Positions 47,180 to 54,986 of a DNA stretch of 64,000 nt are shown piece by piece. The notes beneath the pieces were generated by a model. It was given only the letters and a program-made list of their open reading frames with translations, did no database searches and had not been told where the DNA came from. Position numbers and translations under genes: made by a program. This DNA is from Caballeronia sordidicola (GTDB lineage: Bacteria > Pseudomonadota > Gammaproteobacteria > Burkholderiales > Burkholderiaceae), in NCBI RefSeq assembly GCF_000729995.1, contig NZ_JNFG01000009.1:1-64000 (forward strand). Reading direction: 5' to 3'. The stretch's first letter is position 1, and the number at the start of each line of letters is the position of its first letter.

Positions 47180-47941
47180 ATGGATACCACGATTTTAAAA
47201 GGCTTGACCGTCCTGGAACGGTTGGCGGAAAGCGACCAGCCGCGAGGCGTGACGGAACTTAGTCGTCAGATGAACTTGACCAAGAGTAACGTCCAACGCT
47301 TGTTGAGCACGCTCGTCGAGTTGGGTTACGCGCAAAGGGATCCCGTGACCGGCCGCTATGGACCGACGTTGCGTATGTGGGAGTTCGGTTACAAGACTCT
47401 GTCGCGCGATCGGGTAAGACTGGCAGCCGTGTCGCATTTGCGTCGGTTGTTCGAACAGTGCGACGAAACCGTGTTTCTCTGTGTTGGCGACGGGCTCGAC
47501 ATCGTCTATGTGGACAAAATCGAGGGCAACGATCCGAGCCGCGTCTTCTGCATGGTAGGCATGCGCGTACCGGCTTTGCGGACTGCTGCGGGGCGCGCGA
47601 TTCTAGCGTTTCAGGACGAAGACACCATCGCTCACGCGATCGAGGCAGCAACTGTTGCCAGCGGCAATGGCGCGACGCCGGACCTCGCTGACGCTGATAC
47701 GGAGCGGGAGCGGCTGGCGCAGATTCGGCGTGATGGTTACGCACTGTCGTTCGGCGAGTTTCGGCCGGGCGTAAACAGCCTTGCAGCCCCGGTGTGGGGT
47801 GCTGACGGGAAGGCCGTTGCTTCGGTTGTTATCAATGGATCGAGCGATCGCCTTACGCCCGAGCGACTTCAAACCCTTGCCGCCAATGTAACCGCTGCGG
47901 CCGCGCGTACATCCGAGACACTTGGGTATAGGGTCGAGTAG
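47180..47941 (+). CDS. IclR-family transcriptional regulator
   Basis: This 253-aa protein has the IclR winged helix (LKGLTVLERLAESDQPRGVT, LTKSNVQRLLSTLVELGYA, GRYGPTLRMWEFGYKTLS) and the effector-binding GAF-like domain with DIVYVDKIEGND, RTAAGRAILAFQ and LSFGEFRPGVNSLAAPVWG. IclR proteins typically bind palindromes near divergent catabolic promoters. The inverted repeat at 46051-46083 is the best candidate site. Which metabolite is the effector cannot be read. Confidence 0.92.
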   Translation: MDTTILKGLTVLERLAESDQPRGVTELSRQMNLTKSNVQRLLSTLVELGYAQRDPVTGRYGPTLRMWEFGYKTLSRDRVRLAAVSHLRRLFEQCDETVFLCVGDGLDIVYVDKIEGNDPSRVFCMVGMRVPALRTAAGRAILAFQDEDTIAHAIEAATVASGNGATPDLADADTERERLAQIRRDGYALSFGEFRPGVNSLAAPVWGADGKAVASVVINGSSDRLTPERLQTLAANVTAAAARTSETLGYRVE

Positions 47942-48011
47942 CAGGATCGAATAACAGTCCCAGACAGAAGTTGTTTTCGCACAAAAGACTCCAGGTCAAA
48001 ACCGGAAATAC

Positions 48012-49226
48012 ATGCTGTTCAAAAATTCACGCGCCATTCGTGACGATTATCGCTCGCATCTTCTTGCAGTCCTAAATATTAAAACGGCAGATGAAAGCCA
48101 TGCGTGGCTCAAAAGCTGGTCGTGTATGACGTCGATCGCAACGCCACGATGGCATTTACCCGACCTCGCGAAAAAGCTGGGCGTGGCGGCTCTGAGCGTC
48201 AAGGACGAATCGAAGCGTTCCAGTTTGCAAAGTGTCGAAGCACTTGGCGCACCGGTCGGGTTAGTACGTCTCGTCATGCGCGAATTTCCGGGCGCAGAGT
48301 TCACCGCGCAGGGTCTTTTCAGTGGGGCTCATGCGGACGCGCTTAAAGGATTCACGGTGATCAGTGCGACCGATGGCAATCATGGTCTAGCGCTTGCCGC
48401 GGGCGCGAAAAGCCTGGGATGTCGCTGCGTTATTCTTATCCATCGAAGTGTCAGCGAAGAGCGGAAAGTAGCCATCGAAAACTTCGGTGCGCACGTCATT
48501 CGCATTGACGGAAGCTATAGCCAGTCAGTGCAGGAAATCGCGCGAATGGCTGAGAGGAACGCGTGGCATGTCGTCTCCGATACCTCTTACGAAGGCTATG
48601 AAACGACCCCGCGGGACGTGATGCAGGGTTATGGCGCTATTGCCGCGGAACTCATTGCGAGTGAAGGCGCCTGCCCGAATGCACCTTCGCCTTATTCACA
48701 CGTGGTAATTCAGGGTGGGGTCGGCGGCTTGGCGGCCGGTGTGATCAGCTACATGACCGAGTATTTTGGCCCGCGCCGTCCAGCCTTTTTAATAGTCGAA
48801 CCGGAACGAGCGGATTGTCTTTATCAAAGCCGGCTACGGAGCGTTGATACACAAGCTTCCGGGGCGGCCGATTCCTTGATTGACGGACTTGCGTGTCGCG
48901 ACGTGTCACCCCTTGCTTGGCGATTTCTGGAAAGTACCGTTGACTACTTCATCACTATCAAGAACGAGCTGGCAATCAATGCGATGAGGATCCTCGCGAA
49001 AGGGTCTGCACGGGACATTCCGGTTGTGTCGGGGGAGTCAGGCGCGGCTGGCTTGGCGGCCGTCCTGGCAATCGCTGCGTCAGCGGACGATCGGGCGCTA
49101 GCGGGATTCAACCGTTCGTCGCGCATACTCGTCATCAATACGGAAGGGGCCACGGCACCCGCACATTTCACCGAGTTGGTCGGCTGTTCACCAGCCGACG
49201 TTTTGGCTGCGCAGACATGCTGGTAA
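48012..49226 (+). CDS. Diaminopropionate ammonia-lyase homologue lacking the PLP lysine
   Basis: This 404-aa fold-type II PLP protein follows the E. coli YgeX/DpaL pattern through its length: VKDESKR at residues 63-69, ATDGNHGLALA, YEGYETTPRDVMQGYGAIA, QGGVGGLAAGV, EPERADCLYQS and VSGESGAAGLAAV. In DpaL the Schiff-base Lys lies in LNAFKMLGG; here the site reads LQSVEALGAP, with Glu76 in place of Lys and Val75 in place of Phe. The other cofactor motifs are intact. The protein may be inactive, have changed chemistry, or need verification of the bases at 48234-48239. Confidence 0.85.
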   Translation: MLFKNSRAIRDDYRSHLLAVLNIKTADESHAWLKSWSCMTSIATPRWHLPDLAKKLGVAALSVKDESKRSSLQSVEALGAPVGLVRLVMREFPGAEFTAQGLFSGAHADALKGFTVISATDGNHGLALAAGAKSLGCRCVILIHRSVSEERKVAIENFGAHVIRIDGSYSQSVQEIARMAERNAWHVVSDTSYEGYETTPRDVMQGYGAIAAELIASEGACPNAPSPYSHVVIQGGVGGLAAGVISYMTEYFGPRRPAFLIVEPERADCLYQSRLRSVDTQASGAADSLIDGLACRDVSPLAWRFLESTVDYFITIKNELAINAMRILAKGSARDIPVVSGESGAAGLAAVLAIAASADDRALAGFNRSSRILVINTEGATAPAHFTELVGCSPADVLAAQTCW

Positions 49227-49273
49227 AACAGGCTATGAGTGAAGATGAATAGCGACGGAGTGGTGATCGATTG

Positions 49274-50248
49274 CTACAGGTCGAGAACGAGTTTCGCAGA
49301 CTTCGAACCCGAGCAGCAAATCAACATCCGGTCGTTCATTTCACGCTCTTCCTTGCTCAGGATGAGGTCGCGATGATCGGGAGTGCCTTCGATCACGCCG
49401 ACCTGACAGCTACCGCAAACGCCTTCCATGCATGAATAGGGTACATCGATCTCGAGCCTGATCAGTGCGTCGAGGATTGTCTCGCCCGCTTGAATGGTCA
49501 CGCGCTGGTCCGAACGCTGAAGAACGACTTCGAATCCTCCTTCGAGCGCAGGTTGATCGCGCGCAGTGAAGTATTCGGCGTGCACGCGATCCGGTGGAAT
49601 CGATGCCGTTGCCGTTTCGAAATCCAGCAACATACGAGTCGGGCCACAACAATAGAAATCGGCGTCCAGGCGGCTCTCCTTGACTATCTGCCGGAGGTCC
49701 AGCGCTCCATGATCCGACCTGAAGTAGAAATGCGTCTTCGGCCTCAATATCTCGAGCTGCTCGACGAACGCCGCCCGCTCGCGATGGGCCGCAGCATAGT
49801 GCAGCTCCCATGACCGGTTGAGTCGTTCCAACCGCTGAATCATGCTGTAAAGCGGCGTGATCCCGATGCCGCCCGCGATAAGGACGGAATGAGAAGACGC
49901 CTCCCGCAGACGGAAATTGTTGCGTGGCCTCCCAATGGTAAGGTTCTGACCCACGCGAAACTCAGAGTGAATGAAGCGAGACCCACCGCGGCCGGGTACC
50001 TCGTTTTTCACCGCGATCAGATAGCGGTCACGGTCATCCTGCGAGTTGACGATGGAATAGCTCCGGCTCAGTCCGTTGGCGAGGTGCAGATCGATATGTG
50101 CGCCCGCTTCAACCTCAGGAAAATATTGGCCACGGGTCGGACGAATCTCGAAGATAAAGATGCCCTCGGCCTCTTGAGTGATCGAGTGGAGTTTAGCCTC
50201 GAGAAGCGAATTGGACCCTCCGATTCCTGGAGCTTCGCCGGTTTTCAT
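49274..50248 (-). CDS. Phthalate dioxygenase reductase-like protein (FMN, NAD, 2Fe-2S)
   Basis: This 324-aa protein has the three domains of phthalate-dioxygenase reductases in order: flavin (RSYSIVNSQDDRDRYLIAVK), NAD (LIAGGIGITPLYSMIQRLER) and a C-terminal plant-type ferredoxin (CMEGVCGSCQVGVIEGTPDH, final Cys in LICCSGSKSAKL). I start at ATG 50248, with AAGGGAGAG upstream, which gives the family length. It passes electrons from NADH to the Rieske oxygenase encoded upstream on the same strand. Confidence 0.9.
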   Translation of the reverse strand: MKTGEAPGIGGSNSLLEAKLHSITQEAEGIFIFEIRPTRGQYFPEVEAGAHIDLHLANGLSRSYSIVNSQDDRDRYLIAVKNEVPGRGGSRFIHSEFRVGQNLTIGRPRNNFRLREASSHSVLIAGGIGITPLYSMIQRLERLNRSWELHYAAAHRERAAFVEQLEILRPKTHFYFRSDHGALDLRQIVKESRLDADFYCCGPTRMLLDFETATASIPPDRVHAEYFTARDQPALEGGFEVVLQRSDQRVTIQAGETILDALIRLEIDVPYSCMEGVCGSCQVGVIEGTPDHRDLILSKEEREMNDRMLICCSGSKSAKLVLDL

Positions 50249-50458
50249 AAAGTGGTCTCTCCCTTCTGCCTTGCTCAAGGTCTCTCCAAAGTGGTGCATG
50301 TGATTCGCTGTTTTATCGGTTGAAAACGGGGCGGCACTCAAGCGAGCATGTGTCTTGTCAAGCGACCAAAGCGCCGTGCGGATTCAGGTTGCTGCGTAAA
50401 AGCGACATCCGACCATCGGCCGACACGGATTTTGGACTTCTTCTGTGAAAAAACACGC

Positions 50459-51820
50459 CTACAGGGAAGCCAGGTTGCTTGATCGTTCATCCCCTGCCGA
50501 TGGCTCGACCGCCCTCATGGAGTTCGCGTGGGCGTGCATGAATTCATCGAAGTCGGCAATCGGCGACAGCTTGGCGATACCTCGCACACCATATTGGTCC
50601 GCGCTCGAAACGGCCTTGGGCTCGCTCCCTTGAGCAAGATCTTTGGCCAGTCTCGTGAGCACGCGCCGCGCTATCATGATCGGAAGATCTGATTTGACGA
50701 GACGCTCATTCGAGCGATCGACTATGCCTGCATGCCCCGGAATACTCAGCATTGATTCCTGTAAAGCACGGTCTTGCTCGTTGACGCCAAAAATGCCGGT
50801 AAAACTGCTTGTTGCTTGCAAATCACGGTCGATGAGGAAGTCGTTTCCGATATTCGCATCGGGAAGGTACGTGTCGATGACATAGCCATGCGCAAACCTG
50901 AATGTTCCCTTCTGCGAGCGCGGTGGAAAACGTTCACCAGACGCGACTTCCTCCAGATCCCTGGTAGAAAGCGGCCTCTCGGTTGTGTACACGTAGCCGA
51001 AGCCAGTCGTTGTGTAGTCATCGATGGGAACCCACGCGCGGCCGGCCAGGATAGGGTCGTCAATGGACCGCGGAACCGCGCTCCACATGGGCAACATCCA
51101 CTGTGTGACCCGCCAGAAATACTGCCCTTCGAAGTTTCGTCGCGATCCATAGACGAAGCCGTAGTCCGTTTCCCTCAACGTGATTTGCGGAGCGCCGTCC
51201 TGAGCAAGACGCTGCCAGTCGGGGGAGTCTTTTCCAACGTTTACCTTGCTGTGCAAAAAGCTGATATGCGATGTATCGATCTCGCCTTCCGCTGCCTGTA
51301 GCCAGTTGCTCCGATGCAGCCACCGTGAGCACTTGACCTGCTTTTCATGGAGCTCAACCCATTCCATGCCGGGCAATTCCGGCATGAGCTCTTTCGGTCC
51401 CATGTAGACCCAGACAATCCCGCCACTTTCCTGAACGGAATAGCTCTTGATGCTTGCCTTTTGCTTGAGCGCCGCAAAATTGTCCGGCGGAACGATATTC
51501 GGAATGTCGACACACTCGCCGTTTACGTCGAATTTCCATCCGTGATAAACGCAGCGCAGGCCGCACTGTTCGTTGCGGCCGAAAAATAGTGGCGCTCTCC
51601 TGTGCGGGCAATAAGCGTCGACAATCCCGATGCGGCCGTTGCTGTCGCGAAATGCGACCAGATCTTCGCAGAGGATTCTGATCCGAATGGGCGGGCAATC
51701 GGCCTTTGGCAATTCTTCGCTCAACAGTGCGGGTAGCCAGAACCGGCGGAACAGATTGCCCATCGGTGTTCCCGGACCGACTGCCGTCAGGATGCGGTAC
51801 GGATCGTCGCGATCAGTCAT
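50459..51820 (-). CDS. Rieske non-heme iron oxygenase, phthalate 4,5-dioxygenase-like
   Basis: This 453-aa protein begins VGPGTPMGNLFRRFWLPALL and has the Rieske ligands Cys71, His73, Cys90 and His93 (CPHRRAP, GLRCVYHGWKFD). The mononuclear iron motif DTSHISFLH follows (Asp182, His185, His190). Single-component alpha oxygenases of the phthalate/vanillate type have this layout. Substrates of the family are aryl carboxylates and related aromatics. The reductase gene follows on the same strand; the Gfo/Idh dehydrogenase precedes it. Confidence 0.92.
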   Translation of the reverse strand: MTDRDDPYRILTAVGPGTPMGNLFRRFWLPALLSEELPKADCPPIRIRILCEDLVAFRDSNGRIGIVDAYCPHRRAPLFFGRNEQCGLRCVYHGWKFDVNGECVDIPNIVPPDNFAALKQKASIKSYSVQESGGIVWVYMGPKELMPELPGMEWVELHEKQVKCSRWLHRSNWLQAAEGEIDTSHISFLHSKVNVGKDSPDWQRLAQDGAPQITLRETDYGFVYGSRRNFEGQYFWRVTQWMLPMWSAVPRSIDDPILAGRAWVPIDDYTTTGFGYVYTTERPLSTRDLEEVASGERFPPRSQKGTFRFAHGYVIDTYLPDANIGNDFLIDRDLQATSSFTGIFGVNEQDRALQESMLSIPGHAGIVDRSNERLVKSDLPIMIARRVLTRLAKDLAQGSEPKAVSSADQYGVRGIAKLSPIADFDEFMHAHANSMRAVEPSAGDERSSNLASL

Positions 51821-51936
51821 GATGTTTTTCCTATGTCTTTATCAACGCTTGATAAGGTCGTGCTGGCTTGCGGGTATGGTGTGGTCTTATCTTTTTACCG
51901 GGCTGTCTGTGCCTGAGCCAGCCAGGTTCCCGAGTG

Positions 51937-53112
51937 CTAAGGGAGCACGGGCACCTCGCGGCCGGTCTTCGAGGATTGCAGAACGGCCAGACACGCAAGG
52001 ACGGTGTTTCGTCCAAATGCGGCGTCACGCAACGTTGGCTGAGTTCCAACCAATGCGTCGTAGAGTTCGTCGATCGTGTCACCCTGGCCATATGCACCAC
52101 GACCGACGTGGGCAGGCACCGTCCGCGGCCCGTCGTCGCCATAGATCAGAACGCCATCAGGACACGGACGAAGATCGCCGCGCTCGCACGTCGCAATGAC
52201 GATTCCAAAATGCGGCTGTTTTCGGTTGGCTTCGGTCGCCGCATAGTTCCGTGCGACAGGTCCGCCGTAACCCAGACGTTGCGTTTTGAATGACGCCTCT
52301 TCTGCCGGAGTCAGCTCCACAAGCAGTTTGCGGGCGCCGCCATGGTTGGGTCGTTTCTCACGGCCGCTTTCGGCGATCCAGAACTGCAGTTCGTCGCTAT
52401 CGAAGTGGTCGTATCCGCTATAGGCAAGCGTGGCGAACACGCCATTCGACAGCGTAACGAACGCTGCACAGTGGCCTTCGGTTGGCCGCTGCGGATCGAG
52501 CTTTCCCGACCCTGCGCGAACCGAGACAATGGGTGCGTTGGCGATGGTCTTGATGACATCGAGTTGGTGCGGCAACTGGCTGAAGAGAATACCTCCGCCT
52601 TTCGAAGTGTCGAGCTCTTCCGGACGACGCGGCCGATACAGATAGTCGGTGTAGTTCCACGCATTGATCATCGCCAGTCGACCCAGCTCGCCGCTGCGGA
52701 CGATGTCGCGCATGGTTTTGACGACGGGGTCGTGACTTCGCGACGTACCGACAACGATCTGGACTTTGTGACGCTCCACGGCATCGACCATCCTTTGAGC
52801 GTCGTCCTCGCTCAAGGTGAGCGGCTTCTCGACGATGATGTGCTTGCCGCGCTCTGCGGCGAGGACGACCTGCTCGCAGTGGTACTGGTGAGGAGACGCG
52901 ATATACACCGCGTCCAAATCGGTGTTGTCCAGCATCGGGAGCAGACTGTCGTAAGTCGCGATGCCGTAGTCCCGCCCGAAAGCCGCACGAGTCTCGGCAT
53001 TCGGGTCGCAGGCGGCCACAATTTCTGCGCTCGGATGGCGCTTCATCGCCGGCGCCATCAGAACGGAGCCGGCGAAACCCAACCCACAAATACCAAAGCG
53101 CAATCGGTCCAT
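51937..53112 (-). CDS. Gfo/Idh/MocA oxidoreductase, phthalate cis-dihydrodiol dehydrogenase-like
   Basis: This 391-aa protein has an N-terminal Rossmann fold (LRFGICGLGFAGSVLMAPAM), AVYIASPHQYHCEQVVLAAE, HIIVEKPLTLSEDDAQRMVD (catalytic EKP) and YTDYLYRPRRPEELDTSKGG with FSQLPHQLDV. These features, including the RPRRPEEL segment, match the 4,5-dihydro-4,5-dihydroxyphthalate dehydrogenase group (Pht4/OphB). It would rearomatise a cis-dihydrodiol from the Rieske oxygenase. I start at ATG 53112 with GGAG upstream. A copy of the AAGTATACTT operator lies 96-108 bases upstream. Confidence 0.85.
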   Translation of the reverse strand: MDRLRFGICGLGFAGSVLMAPAMKRHPSAEIVAACDPNAETRAAFGRDYGIATYDSLLPMLDNTDLDAVYIASPHQYHCEQVVLAAERGKHIIVEKPLTLSEDDAQRMVDAVERHKVQIVVGTSRSHDPVVKTMRDIVRSGELGRLAMINAWNYTDYLYRPRRPEELDTSKGGGILFSQLPHQLDVIKTIANAPIVSVRAGSGKLDPQRPTEGHCAAFVTLSNGVFATLAYSGYDHFDSDELQFWIAESGREKRPNHGGARKLLVELTPAEEASFKTQRLGYGGPVARNYAATEANRKQPHFGIVIATCERGDLRPCPDGVLIYGDDGPRTVPAHVGRGAYGQGDTIDELYDALVGTQPTLRDAAFGRNTVLACLAVLQSSKTGREVPVLP

Positions 53113-53207
53113 TACTTGTGTGCTCCAACGCAAGGTTTACGTTTGTCTAAAGCAACCATCGGATTTCTGGTCGTATCCATGTCGAAATAAAAGCAGATAC
53201 CATCACC

Positions 53208-53220
53208 ACAAAGTATACTT
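53208..53220. promoter_or_regulatory. Candidate GntR operator upstream of the Gfo/Idh gene
   Basis: ACAAAGTATACTT contains the perfect palindrome AAGTATACTT. The same 11-mer ACAAAGTATAC occurs at 54575 and 54726. The symmetric core around GTATAC resembles known FCD-type GntR operators. It precedes the phthalate-type operon on the minus strand. Confidence 0.65.
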
Positions 53221-53792
53221 AAGTCGTTATTAGGATACCCAATCCCAAAAAATCGTCAACCTCAAATTCAAAAAAAGGGGGTTTGTCGCGTGCAAGCGCG
53301 GAGCGGCCGAGCTTTCAAAGCCGGGAGACGCTCGGAAAATTCCGCGTGGATGGGTGGCTGCGATGAGGACTTGGTGGAGATCTCGCCCTCCGCGACCCGT
53401 CTGGTCACGCGCAGCGAGATTTGAAAACGATATGCCGAATCGCTGGCACCGGCGAGCAGGGGCACGGCGCTCACGAGACATGTGGCGGGCGGTTGACGGT
53501 GAAGAGATTGCGATCGCCGACGATCACGGCGGTATGAAAACCTGCCGCGCTGAGGCGATGGGTCCGCTCGTGGGAGCGCTACATTGCGGCGGTACTGTCC
53601 GCCTGAAATGGCGAACAGTACCGCCGCGGGCATGGGTGCACTTGCGCCTGTCTTGCGCTTTGCGCGGGCCATGGCCGTCCCGCCGCGCTTGCACGCTATG
53701 CGAATTTGCCGCCGGCGATGTCTTCAGCGAGCTGCGCGCGGACTCTTGCTACGAGGGGGGCATTGACGGCGGTGGCGACGAAAGACGGTTCG
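53221..53792. other. Intergenic region with a strong hairpin, no gene recognised
   Basis: About 570 bases between the Gfo/Idh and GntR genes. Frames here are on both strands and resemble no family. A short minus-strand frame ending near 53480 reads FHTAVIVGDRNLFTVNRPP and looks like a protein C-terminus. The notable structure is the inverted repeat at 53586-53627. Confidence 0.4.
53586..53627. repeat. 13-bp perfect inverted repeat (hairpin)
   Basis: GCGGCGGTACTGT at 53586-53598 pairs exactly with ACAGTACCGCCGC at 53615-53627 across a 16-base loop. There is no following T-run on either side, so it is not a standard terminator. It could be a protein-binding site, a decayed element end or an RNA stem. 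Confidence 0.7.
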
Positions 53793-54518
53793 CTATTTGC
53801 CTAGCGGCCGCGCGGGCGAATTGATTTTCAGGTTCGACTTGCCATCCTTCATCGAGCGGGCCGCCATGGCTTCGGTGTGGCGCAGATGGTTGCGCGTGAT
53901 CGTCGCGGCGTCGCCGGCACGCTGGTCGCGGATCGCCTCGTAGATTGCGAGGTGCTCGTGCGCGGTTTCTGAGCGCTCGTTCCATTCCGATTCAAAGAAG
54001 TAGCGCGCAAGGCGAAGCTCGAGATCGTGGATGACGTCATACGCGAGGCGGTTGCCGGCCGCTTCCGCAATCAGCGAATGGAACTCGAGATTTACGCGCG
54101 AGCTGGTGACGAAGTCGTTGATCTTGATCGCCGCTTCGCCTTCCTCGATCAGCGCCGCAAGCTGCTGCAGATGGACGGTGCGCCTGCGATGCGCGGCAAG
54201 GGCGGTGGTTTCCGGCTCGATGATCATGCGCAGCTCAAACAGCTCGTGCAGCTCGCTGAGGGATAGCGCTCGTACATAAGTGCCGCGGCGCGGCGCCGAT
54301 TCAACCCAGCCCTTTGCTTCGAGCGCCTTCAGCGCCTCACGCACCGGGATCTTGCTGACACCGAAGCGCTCGGCGATGTCGTCGATCATCAGCCGCTCGC
54401 CGCCGGCCAACTTGCCAGTGACGATCTCGCGAAAGAGCGCCTCGTACACGCCTTCCTGCGGCACGTCGAGCGGGCTCGCGACGTCCGCTGCTTCGTCGGG
54501 GGATTGCAGCGCTGCCAT
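53793..54518 (-). CDS. GntR-family transcriptional regulator, FCD subgroup
   Basis: This 241-aa protein has a GntR winged helix (VYEALFREIVTGKLAGGERL, DIAERFGVSKIPVREALKAL, RGTYVRALSLSELHELFELR) and an FCD effector domain: VNLEFHSLIAEAAGNRLAYD with metal-binding His, and a C-terminal LRHTEAMAARS. FCD proteins sense small carboxylates or sugar acids. It lies between the two divergent catabolic operons, and copies of one 11-mer lie upstream of itself and of both. It is probably their shared, autoregulated repressor. Confidence 0.92.
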   Translation of the reverse strand: MAALQSPDEAADVASPLDVPQEGVYEALFREIVTGKLAGGERLMIDDIAERFGVSKIPVREALKALEAKGWVESAPRRGTYVRALSLSELHELFELRMIIEPETTALAAHRRRTVHLQQLAALIEEGEAAIKINDFVTSSRVNLEFHSLIAEAAGNRLAYDVIHDLELRLARYFFESEWNERSETAHEHLAIYEAIRDQRAGDAATITRNHLRHTEAMAARSMKDGKSNLKINSPARPLGK

Positions 54519-54574
54519 GTTTTTCCTCGCGTGTCGGTCGCCGTGATGGTGATTGGATGGTATCTGCTAAGCGG

Positions 54575-54586
54575 ACAAAGTATACC
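54575..54586. promoter_or_regulatory. Candidate GntR operator upstream of the gntR gene
   Basis: ACAAAGTATACC is identical to 54726-54737 and shares ACAAAGTATAC with 53208-53218. It lies about 57-68 bases before the regulator start (54518), consistent with autoregulation. Confidence 0.65.
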
Positions 54587-54689
54587 GGGGGATCTTAGTC
54601 GTCGTACCGCTGACGGAGCGGCTACAGCCCGGAGTACCGGACTTACCCGAATACGCTGGGATAAAACGGCACCCAGCCGGAATATTCGC

Positions 54690-54737
54690 TTGACGTTGAT
54701 TTTGTATTGGGTATTCTATAAATCAACAAAGTATACC
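54690..54737 (+). promoter_or_regulatory. Promoter and operator of the LigBA-RidA-GGT operon
   Basis: TTGACG (54690-54695) and TATTCT (54712-54717) form a sigma70-like promoter with a 16-base spacer. The operator ACAAAGTATACC follows at 54726-54737, over the expected transcription start. A repressor bound there would block initiation. The first gene starts at 54987, leaving a long untranslated leader of about 250 bases. Confidence 0.6.
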
Positions 54738-54986
54738 AGATATGTATTAAGGCTACTAAATGTAGATTTCGCACATCGGCGTCGATCCAACCCCGTGCCC
54801 GCACGATGAAGTCGTGACCGCGCAGCGCCCAAGCCACGGCGGTGAAATCGAAGCGAACGCAACGATAACCCGCCACCTGCTTAGCGAGCACGAGCTTCGC
54901 ACTCGCACGGCCGGCCACCTAGGTCGTTGTATGGGGTATCGGGGCTCTGCCGCGGCCATTTCCGAAACGATGAAGAAGGATGCGTC

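Noticed and set aside
53354..53824. Plus-strand 156-aa frame between the Gfo/Idh and GntR genes
   Set aside because: Arg/Trp-rich composition typical of a shadow frame, overlaps the 3' end of the GntR gene and contains the hairpin.
54643..54918. Minus-strand frame in the LigBA leader as a small gene
   Set aside because: It crosses the promoter and operator and shows no family resemblance.
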